From: Paenibacillus cellulositrophicus
Lineage (GTDB): Bacteria; Bacillota; Bacilli; Paenibacillales; Paenibacillaceae
Assembly: GCF_009363095.1 (NCBI RefSeq)
Contig: NZ_CP045295.1
Location: forward strand, 5,423,001 to 5,487,000
Reading direction: 5' to 3'
Length of the DNA: 64,000 nt
The number at the start of each line of letters is the position of its first letter. Within the stretch, counting starts at the first letter, position 1. Of the stretch, positions 1 through 7,217 are shown piece by piece. The notes under the pieces were generated by a model. The model saw nothing but the letters and a program-made list of their open reading frames with translations, had not been told where the DNA came from and did not search any database. A program made the position numbers and the translations under genes.

Positions 1-539
1 ATCAGGTGAAGGCGACCTTCTTTATGCTGGGAAATAACATCGCTTCCCATCCATCCGCGGTCCGCAGGATCGTGAAGGAAGGGCATGGGGCCGGCCTGCA
101 CGGCATGAGCCACCAGAAAAATACGTTCTACGCATCGCCTTCGTCCGCGCTTGGTGAGATGAACACGGATAACGACAAGCTGCACTCCGCCGCCGGCGTT
201 TACACCAAAATGATCCGCCCGCCTTATGGAAGCAAGCCGTATTTTACTCAGAGCTACCGGGATTTGACGGCTTCGTACGGCTACCATCTGTGGGATTGGA
301 ACATCGATTCGGACGACTGGCGCTACAAGAGCAATCCGCAGACGATTTATAACAACGTGCTGAGAGATGTGAAGGCGATGAAGAAGAGAGGGGTTACCCC
401 GATCGTGCTCTTCCATGACCAGACGGCGACCACGTCGATTCTGGACAAGCTGATCAAAGCGCTGAAAGCCGAAGGTTACACGTTCAAGCCGCTGACCAAC
501 AGCACGCCGCCGGTCAACTTCTGGAACGACAAACGGTAA
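1..539 (+). CDS. Polysaccharide deacetylase (NodB homology), 5' truncated by window edge
   Basis: This is the C-terminal part of a carbohydrate esterase family 4 enzyme, which removes acetyl groups from peptidoglycan or chitin-like sugars outside the cell. The reading frame is already open at the first base, so the start and the catalytic TFDDG motif lie upstream. Visible motifs are ATFFMLGN at the beginning, the metal-site histidine region GLHGMSHQ, RPPYG, DSDDW and the late IVLFHD motif, in the order expected for the family. The last residues follow the fold closely, with no extra domain. The exact substrate (peptidoglycan or another polymer) cannot be told. A holin-like gene follows 116 bases downstream. 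Confidence 0.9.
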   Translation, partial: QVKATFFMLGNNIASHPSAVRRIVKEGHGAGLHGMSHQKNTFYASPSSALGEMNTDNDKLHSAAGVYTKMIRPPYGSKPYFTQSYRDLTASYGYHLWDWNIDSDDWRYKSNPQTIYNNVLRDVKAMKKRGVTPIVLFHDQTATTSILDKLIKALKAEGYTFKPLTNSTPPVNFWNDKR

Positions 540-655
540 GACCAATCGCCCTGCAAATCTATGAAATAGGCCCGTGATGGAAGATATCCGGCTGCGCAGA
601 TTCCTCTCTCCTTTCATACTCATATAAGAGATGGTAGGAAAGGAGGGGCTGTGAG

Positions 656-1072
656 ATGAATTATCTGGCTGTTAACGGCATCAGTGCGGTCGCCGGCGGA
701 ATTCTTACCGTTGTATTGGGAGGATGGGATCAGCTGCTTACGGTGTTTCTGATCACCATACTCATCGACTATGCAACAGGGGTTCTGGCCTCCATCAAGG
801 AAGGATCCGGCTTGGACAGCCAGGTTGGATTCTGGGGTCTTACCCGGAAAGCGCTGATGCTGCTCGTTATCGTCCTTGCGCACCAGATGGACGTGCTGAT
901 CGGCAGCGGGAGCGACGTCATCAAGACGGGGGCGATCTATTTTTACATGTCCAACGAACTCATATCGATTACCGAAAATTACGGACGGCTTGGCCTGCCC
1001 CTGCCGGATAAAATCCGCCAGCTCATCGCCGTTTTGCGAAATAAAGACAAAGGTGACGGTCCCGATCTGTGA
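656..1072 (+). CDS. Phage holin family (toxin secretion/phage lysis holin) membrane protein
   Basis: A 138-residue small membrane protein with hydrophobic segments near residues 5-40 (including LLTVFLITILIDYATGVLAS) and 60-85, followed by a charged tail. The DYATGV stretch and the KxGGxxxR-like GLTRKALML region resemble the phage_holin_4 family used by phages and clostridia for pore-mediated export of lysins or toxins. The ATG follows a good GGAGG ribosome site. No endolysin, tail or other phage gene is adjacent, so it is probably a domesticated chromosomal copy. It may act with cell-wall enzymes, but the neighbouring deacetylase is the only hint. Function remains an inference. Confidence 0.75.
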   Translation: MNYLAVNGISAVAGGILTVVLGGWDQLLTVFLITILIDYATGVLASIKEGSGLDSQVGFWGLTRKALMLLVIVLAHQMDVLIGSGSDVIKTGAIYFYMSNELISITENYGRLGLPLPDKIRQLIAVLRNKDKGDGPDL

Positions 1073-1160
1073 CGGTTCTTCATGTTTCCTTTCCCTGAGG
1101 GGGAGGATATGGTATATTTTTCTCAGTACACTTTTCGAATGGGACAAGGAGCATGATACC

Positions 1161-1448
1161 ATGATTAAGCATATCGTCTTCTTTAAATTAAAGGACAGAT
1201 CACCGGAAAGTATTGAACGCACCGCCGCGGTCCTCCGCAATATGGAGGGGAAGATTCCGCAGCTCGTGTCGATTGAGGTTGGACTCGACGTCATCCATTC
1301 GGAACGTTCTTTTGATATCGCGCTGGTGACGGAGCTTGCATCGCTGGAAGATTTGCAGGCTTACCAGGTTCATCCTGAGCACCAGATCGTGATCCGCCAC
1401 ATCAACGAAGTGAAAGACGTATCCGTGAGTGTGGACTACGAATTCTAA
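1161..1448 (+). CDS. Dabb (stress-responsive alpha/beta barrel) domain protein
   Basis: A 95-residue protein that is all one Dabb domain: it opens with MIKHIVFFKLKD, ends with VKDVSVSVDYEF, and contains the conserved YQVHPEHQ segment. Such proteins form dimeric ferredoxin-like barrels; most bacterial members have no proven reaction. The ATG at 1161 is chosen because AAGGAG lies just upstream; a longer frame reaches back to 990, but that part has no family similarity. It precedes a small membrane peptide gene and a YutE-like gene with short gaps, so the three may be co-transcribed. Confidence 0.85.
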   Translation: MIKHIVFFKLKDRSPESIERTAAVLRNMEGKIPQLVSIEVGLDVIHSERSFDIALVTELASLEDLQAYQVHPEHQIVIRHINEVKDVSVSVDYEF

Positions 1449-1467
1449 AGAATAGGAAGAATGGGAC

Positions 1468-1578
1468 ATGAGCGATTTAGAATATCCAATGGAGACCTTA
1501 TTCCTGCTCATCGTATTTATTGCGGCCTTGTTTGTCATGTTATTCTGGCTGAAGCGCCGCGGAAAACGGGACAAGTAA
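1468..1578 (+). CDS. Small single-pass membrane protein (36 aa)
   Basis: An ATG preceded by AGGAAGA opens a 36-codon frame beginning MSDLEYPMETLF, with one hydrophobic helix (about residues 11-28) and a basic tail KRRGKRDK, giving a predicted cytoplasmic C terminus. It sits in the 156-base space between the Dabb gene and the YutE-like gene on the same strand, and its stop lies 26 bases before the next start. The coherent helix plus positive tail and the ribosome site argue for a real gene; function unknown. Confidence 0.6.
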   Translation: MSDLEYPMETLFLLIVFIAALFVMLFWLKRRGKRDK

Positions 1579-1604
1579 ATTTCCAACATCATGGAGGTAA
1601 GGCC

Positions 1605-2030
1605 GTGTATTACGTGAACCAGGAACAAATTCAGCGGCGTCTGGAAGCGATTCCGGACATCGTGGAAGCATTGAAGCAGGTTGCCGGGAATTGGGATGGC
1701 GGGATCGTGTCCGGTTTCGTTCAGGAACGGGCGCTGCATTTGGCCATCGAGGTTGTAACCGATGTCGGCAGCTACTTAATTGATGGATTTATTATGCGCG
1801 ACGCAAGCAGCTACGAGGATATCGTAGAAATTACGCATGAGGAGCGCGTGTTTGACGATGAAGTGTTTGCCGTGCTGGCGGAGCTCGTCAGTCTCCGCAA
1901 ACCGTTGGTGCAGGAATATTACGCATGGGACCGGAGAAGCCTGCACAAGCTGACGCCGGTTTTGCCGGACATTCTCGAACAGTTTTCCGTGCAGGTGCGT
2001 GATTATTTGAAGCAGGAGCTGGGTGCGTAA
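1605..2030 (+). CDS. DUF86 (HepT-like) domain protein, YutE family
   Basis: A 141-residue helical protein, beginning MYYVNQEQIQRR, that matches the YutE branch of DUF86 as I remember it: a GSYLIDGFIMRDASSYEDI segment in the middle and SLRKPLVQEYY near residue 100. The HepT toxins of this superfamily carry R-x4-H-x-Y as an RNase site; here the matching place reads R-KPLV-Q-E-Y, so the histidine is missing and toxin activity is doubtful. No MNT nucleotidyltransferase antitoxin gene is adjacent. The GTG at 1605 has GGAGGT seven bases upstream; a longer frame from 1461 overlaps the upstream small gene and is less likely. A rho-independent terminator follows. Confidence 0.75.
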   Translation: MYYVNQEQIQRRLEAIPDIVEALKQVAGNWDGGIVSGFVQERALHLAIEVVTDVGSYLIDGFIMRDASSYEDIVEITHEERVFDDEVFAVLAELVSLRKPLVQEYYAWDRRSLHKLTPVLPDILEQFSVQVRDYLKQELGA

Positions 2031-2067
2031 TCCGGTTTTCCGCCGCAGCGGCATAGGTTGTTATTGG

Positions 2068-2095
2068 CCCGTCCATGGGAATGGACGGGTCTTTT
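2068..2095 (+). terminator. Rho-independent terminator after the YutE-like gene
   Basis: Nine-base perfect stem (CCCGTCCAT / ATGGACGGG) with a GGGA loop, followed by TCTTTTTG. Confidence 0.85.
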
Positions 2096-2133
2096 TGTGT
2101 TTCGGCAGATTTTTTTAAAAAATAGCGCCCATT

Positions 2134-2165
2134 TTGTGTCAAGACAACCCCGCCCTGCTTATAAT
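2134..2165 (+). promoter_or_regulatory. Candidate promoter for ytxGH-like pair
   Basis: A perfect TATAAT lies at 2160-2165, 50 bases before the YtxG-like start. The best -35 candidates (TTGTGT at 2134, TGTCAA at 2137) have imperfect spacing or sequence, so only the -10 is convincing. Confidence 0.4.
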
Positions 2166-2214
2166 ACACCATCAACTAGGCATTAGCCCGGCTGGGCGAA
2201 GGGAGTGAAACATC

Positions 2215-2679
2215 ATGGCGGAATGGGGCTATATACTCATCGCTTGCGGATTTATCATGTTCGCTGTTGTGGCAATGATCCTTCTACATACGCTGAGGAG
2301 AGTACTGCTGCGGGCGGAATCCGTTCTGGGGAAGGCGGGAGCCGACATGACACAGCTGGCTGCAGAATCCAGGGAGCTGCTGACTCAGGCATCTTCAACA
2401 CTGTCGCTTCTGCATGAGCGGGTGGAAGACATCGAACCGTTCAGTTCATCGCTGCGGCTGGCTGGCGAAACTTTAACCGGCACGCTGGAGCGGGTGGATT
2501 CGATTTCGAAGCTCGTCACCGATTCCGCCATGGAGCGCCTGGAGAAAGCCCACCGCGACAACGAGCTTCGGCTCGCGGAAGCGTTCCGGTGGCTGGATGT
2601 GGGGCTGTCGGTATGGCACTCCTGGAAGCAGGAGGCTTACCCGCCGGGAACGGTGCCATCAAGTGAAAAGGAGAGATGA
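2215..2679 (+). CDS. DUF948 (YtxG-like) membrane-anchored protein
   Basis: A 154-residue protein with one N-terminal membrane helix (about residues 4-25, YILIACGFIMFAVVAMILLHTL) and a long predicted helical stretch rich in Ala, Glu and Leu, as in the DUF948 family. In B. subtilis the homologous ytxG is in a stress-related operon with ytxH; here the YtxH-domain gene begins three bases after this stop, so the pair is an operon. The C terminus (from about residue 125) is low-complexity. ATG chosen with AAGGGAG upstream. The molecular role is not established. Confidence 0.75.
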   Translation: MAEWGYILIACGFIMFAVVAMILLHTLRRVLLRAESVLGKAGADMTQLAAESRELLTQASSTLSLLHERVEDIEPFSSSLRLAGETLTGTLERVDSISKLVTDSAMERLEKAHRDNELRLAEAFRWLDVGLSVWHSWKQEAYPPGTVPSSEKER

Positions 2680-2682
2680 GAT

Positions 2683-3024
2683 ATGAAGGAAAAGAATAAA
2701 AGCCTGCTGTGGGGCGCATTGGTCGGAAGTATTGTAGGGTCGGTAACCGCGCTGCTGCTTGCGCCGAAATCCGGGAAAGAACTGCGTCAGGATATTGCGG
2801 AGGGCGCACGCACGGTTGGCGGCAAAACCCAGGAATGGGCCGGCAAGGTGAAAGATACCGCAGGCAACGTCATCGCCGATATCCAGTCCTGGCGCAAGTC
2901 CAAGGCTGACGGGGAAGAAGCCGGTGAACTGGCCCAGATCTCCTCTTTCTCGGAAGAAACCGCTGGCGAGCCTGATGAGTTCGAAGATTTCGATTTGACC
3001 GACGCCGAAGCGAAGCGGGACTAA
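2683..3024 (+). CDS. YtxH domain-containing protein
   Basis: A 113-residue protein with the typical YtxH opening: a short hydrophobic Gly-rich helix (LLWGALVGSIVGSVTALLLAP) ending in APKSGKELR, then an amphipathic stretch and an acidic tail. YtxH proteins are small, membrane-associated and often stress induced; no reaction is known. A GGAGAGATGAG ribosome site overlaps the end of the upstream YtxG-like gene, indicating translational coupling. A terminator follows at 3060. Confidence 0.85.
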   Translation: MKEKNKSLLWGALVGSIVGSVTALLLAPKSGKELRQDIAEGARTVGGKTQEWAGKVKDTAGNVIADIQSWRKSKADGEEAGELAQISSFSEETAGEPDEFEDFDLTDAEAKRD

Positions 3025-3059
3025 TTTGGAAGCAGGTATGGATTCGGAAACGTAAAACG

Positions 3060-3103
3060 CAGGCCCACTCCTGGTGTCACCCGGGAGCAGGGCCTGTTTT
3101 TCC
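3060..3103 (+). terminator. Rho-independent terminator after ytxGH
   Basis: CAGGCCC ... GGGCCTG stem with additional CTCC/GGGAG pairing inside, followed by TTTTTCC. Confidence 0.8.
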
Positions 3104-3224
3104 ATATTTTCGGGTGCGATGCCGCGGTTGTCCGAAAAAACGAAATGGGTTAAGATATGAGGTACGTTTTGTTGACGGTTTTCATATGGTAGCTACAGAG
3201 AGAAGAAAACGAGAAGGAAGCGGT

Positions 3225-4043
3225 GTGTTCGTGCAGCAGGCAATCGCAATTTTAGACTCGGGTGTGGGCGGGCTCACCGTGGCCAAAGAGGTCATGAGAC
3301 AGCTCCCACGGGAAAAAATCATATATTTTGGAGACACCGCCCGCACCCCTTACGGACCCCGTTCGTCCGATGAAGTGAGAAAATTTACGGAGCAGATCGT
3401 CGATTTTCTGATCCAATTCAGTCCCAAGACGATCGTGATCGCCTGCAATACGGCGACAGCTGCGGCACTGGACTATATTTCCGGGAAAGTGCCGATTCCG
3501 GTCATCGGGGTGATTCATCCCGGAGCCAGAGCCGCCATCAGCGCGACCAAAACCGGTCAGGTAGGTGTCATCGGGACCGTCGGCACGATTCGCAGCGGCG
3601 CCTATACCACCGCGCTGCAGCAGCTGTCGCCTTATGTCAAGGTGGTCAGCCAGGCTTGTCCGGATCTGGTTCCGCTCGTGGAGCAGGGCTTGTTCCGCTC
3701 GGAAGAAACGACGGCGATCGTGGAAAGGTCGCTCGCGGGAATCCGCCAATCCGACATCGATTGTCTGATTTTGGGATGCACGCATTATCCCTTTTTGAAG
3801 GATACAATCCAGGAAGTGATTGGCAGCAGCGTCAAGCTGATCAGCTCGGCGAACGAGACGGCCCGTGAAATCAGCACCATTCTGTATAATCAAGGGCAGC
3901 TCGCCAGCCGGGAGGAGAGCCCGGTCCATCAGTTTTTTTGCAGCGGCGACCCCGAAATGTTTAAACGGATCGCAAAGCTGTGGCTGGGGGAGCAAATCCG
4001 GCGGACGCCGGTCGTATGGCAGGTCTCCAAATTTGATGAATAA
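3225..4043 (+). CDS. racE: Glutamate racemase
   Basis: Interconverts L- and D-glutamate, supplying D-Glu for peptidoglycan stems. The family signature is complete: LDSGVGGLTV at residues 10-19, catalytic cysteine in IACNTATAA (Cys74) and the second in LGCTHYP (Cys185), with PGARAA between. The length of about 272 residues is normal. Two GTG codons (3225 and 3231) are possible starts after AAGGAAG; the extended frame from 3114 has no family similarity. A strong terminator follows and an intergenic element separates it from a cell-wall endopeptidase gene. Cofactor-independent two-base mechanism is family knowledge. Confidence 0.95.
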   Translation: MFVQQAIAILDSGVGGLTVAKEVMRQLPREKIIYFGDTARTPYGPRSSDEVRKFTEQIVDFLIQFSPKTIVIACNTATAAALDYISGKVPIPVIGVIHPGARAAISATKTGQVGVIGTVGTIRSGAYTTALQQLSPYVKVVSQACPDLVPLVEQGLFRSEETTAIVERSLAGIRQSDIDCLILGCTHYPFLKDTIQEVIGSSVKLISSANETAREISTILYNQGQLASREESPVHQFFCSGDPEMFKRIAKLWLGEQIRRTPVVWQVSKFDE

Positions 4044-4060
4044 GGATTTTGGATGGTCTC

Positions 4061-4100
4061 AAATCCGTAAGCCGCCTTCAGGGTGACTTACGGATTTTTT
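4061..4100 (+). terminator. Rho-independent terminator after racE
   Basis: Perfect stem AAATCCGTAAG / CTTACGGATTT around a CCGCC...GGTGA loop, running into TTTTTT. Confidence 0.9.
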
Positions 4101-4253
4101 GGATATCAGGAAGTCGCGGCATTCCTATCGTGTGACAACTCCGTTTAAATGAAGTCTGGCTTCCTTGAGGTTTGATAATTATTTTAGTTGAACTAAAGAA
4201 TACGATGCCAGCATGGGAGTAAAATGATTCCGAAGAAGCGAAGCGGTCGTAAG

Positions 4254-4346
4254 AGCTTTCCAAAGGAAAGCTAACATCGGAAGCATATGCTTTGGCTTTC
4301 GGATTTCTACCTTATTGTAGGTTCAATAAAATCAAAAAATCCGAAA
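4254..4346. other. Hairpin-rich intergenic element (4.1-4.5 kb gap)
   Basis: The 377-base gap between racE and the next gene holds no convincing gene. It contains a perfect 8-bp hairpin with a 3-base loop (4254-4272), a 12-bp palindrome AAGCATATGCTT (4281-4292) and a 10-bp perfect stem TTTCGGATTT / AAATCCGAAA (4297-4306 with 4337-4346) that encloses a second hairpin CTAC/GTAG. No clear promoter or U-tract frames it. It could be a dispersed repeat or the leader RNA of the downstream gene. Confidence 0.5.
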
Positions 4347-4477
4347 ACAAGAGTGATCGTAGGAACATTTTACGTACATGCCCTTATCATCGATTCATGG
4401 GCCAAGCTCACTGGGGCATACAATGTTACGAATGGTGATGATGACTGCGGTCTAGTCCCGCGGAAAGGAACGATGCC

Positions 4478-5677
4478 ATGCAGCAGTATACCGTGAAGAA
4501 AGGCGACACCCTGAGACGCATCGCCGCAAGCAAGGGGTTATCGGCGAGTCATATTATCAATGCCAACCCTTGGGCTTCCGACCAGCCCTATTTAATTCCT
4601 GGGCAGATTCTGTACCTTCCCTCTTCTCCACGTAGAAGGTATGAGGTTCAGGCCGGCGATAAGCTGGACCGCATCGCTGCGGCCTTTCAAACCCGGGAAG
4701 AGGCGATCATGGAGATGAATCCCGGCATCTCGCCGCATGTTCTTCCCGAAGGGCGCGTCCTGGTGCTTCCTCCGTCCGAACGGACGGGTATCGTCCAGCT
4801 TCTGGGAGAATACGGTTACCGTCAGATGAAGGATGATATCCGGCAGTTGGCGGCGTTCTATCCTAAGATCGAAACCGGATCGATTGGAGAGAGCGTGCTC
4901 GGAAAACCGCTTCCGTATGTAAAAATCGGGGAAGGCGGCAAACATATACATGTGAACGCTTCCATCCATGCAAACGAATGGATTACGACGCCGTCCGTCA
5001 TGCGTTTCATCGAGGAATACGTCTGCAGTCTGCAATGCGGGCAGCGCTGGAACGGCTATGATCCCGAGCAGTGGTACCAGCAGTGCACGCTCTGGGTCGT
5101 ACCGATGGTCAATCCGGACGGCGTGGAGCTGGTTCAGGAAGGGATTCATCCCGGCCATCCGTATTACAGGCAGCTGACGGAGTGGAACGGCTGCCGCCGC
5201 GACTTCCGGCATTGGAAGGCCAATATTCACGGCGTGGACCTGGGTGATCAGTTCCCGGCCCATTGGGAGGAAGAGGTGCAAAGGCGGGGCAAACGGTCTC
5301 CGTCCCCCCGGGATTACCCGGGTACCGCTCCGCTGACGGAGCCGGAAGCGGCGGCGCTGGCGGCCTTTACGCTGGAAACGTCGCCCGATGCGGCCGTATC
5401 TCTGCACAGCCAGGGGCAGGAGATTTACTGGAATTACCGCAACTATGAGCCTAAGGAGAGCCGGGAATGGTCCCGGCGCCTGGGCCAGGTCAGCGGCTAT
5501 CGTCCCGTGAAGCTGGAAGGCAGCGACGCCGGCTATAAAGACTGGTTTATCCAGCATTTCCGCCGTCCCGGCTTTACTGTCGAGGTCGGGTTGGGCAAAA
5601 ACCCGCTTCCGCTTGAGGATTACGATCAAATCAGCCTGGACGTCGGTTTGATTCTTGCTGAACTCATGTCATTGTGA
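4478..5677 (+). CDS. LysM / M14-family gamma-D-glutamyl-L-diamino acid endopeptidase
   Basis: A 399-residue peptidoglycan hydrolase that cleaves between gamma-D-Glu and meso-diaminopimelate in stem peptides. Two LysM wall-binding repeats come first (starting YTVKKGDTLRRIA at residue 4 and YEVQAGDKLDRIA at about 53), then a zinc carboxypeptidase domain from about residue 110. Zinc ligands appear as HANE and the later SLHSQG, and the catalytic glutamate as FTVEVG. It resembles B. subtilis YqgT. No Sec signal is visible, as is usual for spore or cytoplasm-recycling members. The ATG has GGAAAGGA upstream. Confidence 0.88.
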   Translation: MQQYTVKKGDTLRRIAASKGLSASHIINANPWASDQPYLIPGQILYLPSSPRRRYEVQAGDKLDRIAAAFQTREEAIMEMNPGISPHVLPEGRVLVLPPSERTGIVQLLGEYGYRQMKDDIRQLAAFYPKIETGSIGESVLGKPLPYVKIGEGGKHIHVNASIHANEWITTPSVMRFIEEYVCSLQCGQRWNGYDPEQWYQQCTLWVVPMVNPDGVELVQEGIHPGHPYYRQLTEWNGCRRDFRHWKANIHGVDLGDQFPAHWEEEVQRRGKRSPSPRDYPGTAPLTEPEAAALAAFTLETSPDAAVSLHSQGQEIYWNYRNYEPKESREWSRRLGQVSGYRPVKLEGSDAGYKDWFIQHFRRPGFTVEVGLGKNPLPLEDYDQISLDVGLILAELMSL

Positions 5678-5845
5678 AAAAAATATTGAAACATTTTCTG
5701 CAAGATTACGTATGATATGATTAAGGGAGCGGACGCTGTGTTAGGTTTAAGTAGAGACCGGCGATCGTTTCCTTTTTTCGCGCAAGAGCTCGTCCGGGTC
5801 CGGATGGATCCGTACTACACATATACATGAAGAGGAGGGAAAGGC

Positions 5846-6127
5846 ATGAAATGGAGAAGACTGCTGTCGCTGCGGCGCTGGTCCCACATGTTCTCCCGGA
5901 TTTGGCGCTACCTGATGTCACCTCAAGTGGCCATTATGGACAAGCTGCTGTTTCTCGTTCCGGTGGTGCTGTATTGGGTGCTGCCCGACGTTATGCCGTT
6001 TATCCCGATTGACGATATAGGAGTCACGATGCTGATGACGGGATGGTTTGTCTCCCGGATGGATAAAAAATACCCTGGTCTGCTGGACAACGGTACGATT
6101 CATCCGCCCAAGGGTCCGGTGCGCTGA
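5846..6127 (+). CDS. DUF1232-like small membrane protein
   Basis: A 93-residue protein with a basic N terminus and a hydrophobic core (about residues 31-50) that reads VAIMDKLLFLVPVVLYWVLPD followed by FIPIDDIGVT. The pattern of membrane helix, PxDxxPxxxxDD-like loop and second short helix recalls DUF1232 (YkvA-type) proteins. The ATG is preceded by a strong AGGAGGGAAAGG site. It is transcribed alone between the endopeptidase and HesB-like genes. Function unknown. Confidence 0.6.
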   Translation: MKWRRLLSLRRWSHMFSRIWRYLMSPQVAIMDKLLFLVPVVLYWVLPDVMPFIPIDDIGVTMLMTGWFVSRMDKKYPGLLDNGTIHPPKGPVR

Positions 6128-6180
6128 GGCTTCTTGCCATCCTATATCCGATACTGTACAATCAATAGTTACAAATAGAA

Positions 6181-6254
6181 TGAACTCAAGAAATTTATGT
6201 TGAAGAGCTTGGATAAGCTGTTACAACAGGGGTTCAATTCGGAACTTGAGTTCA
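6181..6254. other. Nested inverted repeat upstream of the HesB-like gene
   Basis: Three concentric perfect stems are present: TGAACTCAAG (6181-6190) with CTTGAGTTCA (6245-6254), TGTTG (6198-6202) with CAACA (6224-6228), and AGCTT (6206-6210) with AAGCT (6215-6219) around a GGAT loop. The structure ends 47 bases before the HesB-like start. It has no U-tract, so it is not a simple terminator; a structured leader or a regulatory operator are possible. Confidence 0.5.
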
Positions 6255-6301
6255 ATCTATACCGTATGTAAAACTGACCTTACCTATAGGAGATGTAGCC
6301 G

Positions 6302-6604
6302 ATGAAATGCAAAATTACCCGCAATGCGGCCAAGGTGCTTAAAAAAGAACTCGAGAAGGAAGAAAACCGCGATCTGAAGCTTCGTGTGCTCGTGACCCAC
6401 GCTCATGGCGACCATGCGCACTACGGCCTGGATATGGACAAGCCCAAGGATTCGGATGAAATCGTCAGCACCGATAAGGAAATTGATGTGCTTCTGGACA
6501 AGAATGAGCCGCTTCTCGACGGCGTCAAAATCGACTATTTGTATTTTCCGCAGGAAGGCTTTGTGATCACCAATCCATCCCAAGGCAATCACGGCGATCA
6601 CTAA
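6302..6604 (+). CDS. HesB/YadR-family-like protein (iron-sulfur biosynthesis domain without cysteines)
   Basis: A 100-residue protein with the HesB-like fold pattern: MKCKITRNAAKVLKKEL at the start, LRVLVTHAHGDHAHYGL in the middle and IDYLYFPQEGFVITNP at the end. A-type carriers bind iron-sulfur clusters through three cysteines; here the C-terminal CxC is absent and the only cysteine is residue 3, so this belongs to the Cys-poor HesB-like branch common in Bacillales whose role is unclear. The ATG has TAGGAGATG upstream. It is monocistronic, behind a structured inverted repeat. Confidence 0.75.
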   Translation: MKCKITRNAAKVLKKELEKEENRDLKLRVLVTHAHGDHAHYGLDMDKPKDSDEIVSTDKEIDVLLDKNEPLLDGVKIDYLYFPQEGFVITNPSQGNHGDH

Positions 6605-6738
6605 GGCGCTCTATTTCGAACCTGAGTGCAGGGATTTGCTGGAAAATGGTGGATTCCCGGATTGCTGCATAGTTCCGCTCCTTCCATACCATTCTAAGGA
6701 CGGGTAGGAACTTTGTAGTGAAGGGAGAGCAACTGTTT

Positions 6739-7020
6739 ATGACAACACGTTACGATTCCAGTCTGCAATCACAAAATTCGGTATCCCAGGCTCAAAACGC
6801 GGTGGAGAAGCTCCACAACGCGGTTTCCTCGGCTCTGTCCCATCCGACCGGGCAAATGATCGAGCAGGCGCACAACCGTCTGGCTCATACGGAACAAGCC
6901 GTACGTCAAGCTGGCCTGGCGGAGAACCGTCAAGCTGTCGAATTGGCAGAAGAAATGCTGGCCGAGGAGAAGAGCCGTTTGGCGTCACTGACGTCCGAAG
7001 AAGGGAAATCGAATTCGTAG
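6739..7020 (+). CDS. Small conserved helical protein (possibly DUF2564-like)
   Basis: A 93-residue soluble protein starting MTTRYDSSLQSQ, made of heptad-like helical segments rich in Ala, Glu, Gln (VSQAQNAVEKLHNAV, ALAEEMLAEEKSRL-type). I do not recognise it with certainty; it recalls the small DUF2564 proteins of bacilli. The ATG at 6739 is preferred over an in-frame GTG at 6718 because GGGAGAG lies at proper distance. A clear terminator ends the gene. Confidence 0.55.
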   Translation: MTTRYDSSLQSQNSVSQAQNAVEKLHNAVSSALSHPTGQMIEQAHNRLAHTEQAVRQAGLAENRQAVELAEEMLAEEKSRLASLTSEEGKSNS

Positions 7021-7031
7021 GTTCCTGTCTG

Positions 7032-7066
7032 AACCCGTGAAGCGCACCGCGCTTTGCGGGTTTTTT
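7032..7066 (+). terminator. Rho-independent terminator
   Basis: AACCCG-TG-AAGCGC / GCGCTT-TG-CGGGTT stem with a 3-base loop and TTTTTT tail. Confidence 0.88.
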
Positions 7067-7135
7067 GCATGTCATCATTCGGCATTCGGGTCAAATCCAT
7101 ACAGCGGGAGTGCCGACTATATTGAAAGGGCTTTT

Positions 7136-7164
7136 TTGGGGACCGTCCCTGATTATGCTATAAT
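7136..7164 (+). promoter_or_regulatory. Sigma-A-type promoter of the aldo/keto reductase gene
   Basis: TTGGGG, a 17-base spacer and a perfect TATAAT, 54 bases before the start codon. Confidence 0.55.
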
Positions 7165-7217
7165 GAGGATTGTCTTCTTTAGTCTCCTCATTATTTCATA
7201 AGGAAGGTTGTGAGAGT

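Noticed and set aside
656..1072. Prophage remnant suggested by the holin-like gene
   Set aside because: No integrase, capsid, tail, lysin or attachment repeat is near; holin-family genes are often ordinary chromosomal genes.
1605..2030. HepT-type toxin-antitoxin system
   Set aside because: No MNT partner gene, and the RNase motif lacks its histidine; the protein fits the YutE branch better.
4287..4496. 69-codon open frame in the racE-endopeptidase gap
   Set aside because: Overlaps a hairpin-rich element and the next gene's ribosome site; no own ribosome site and no protein-like pattern.
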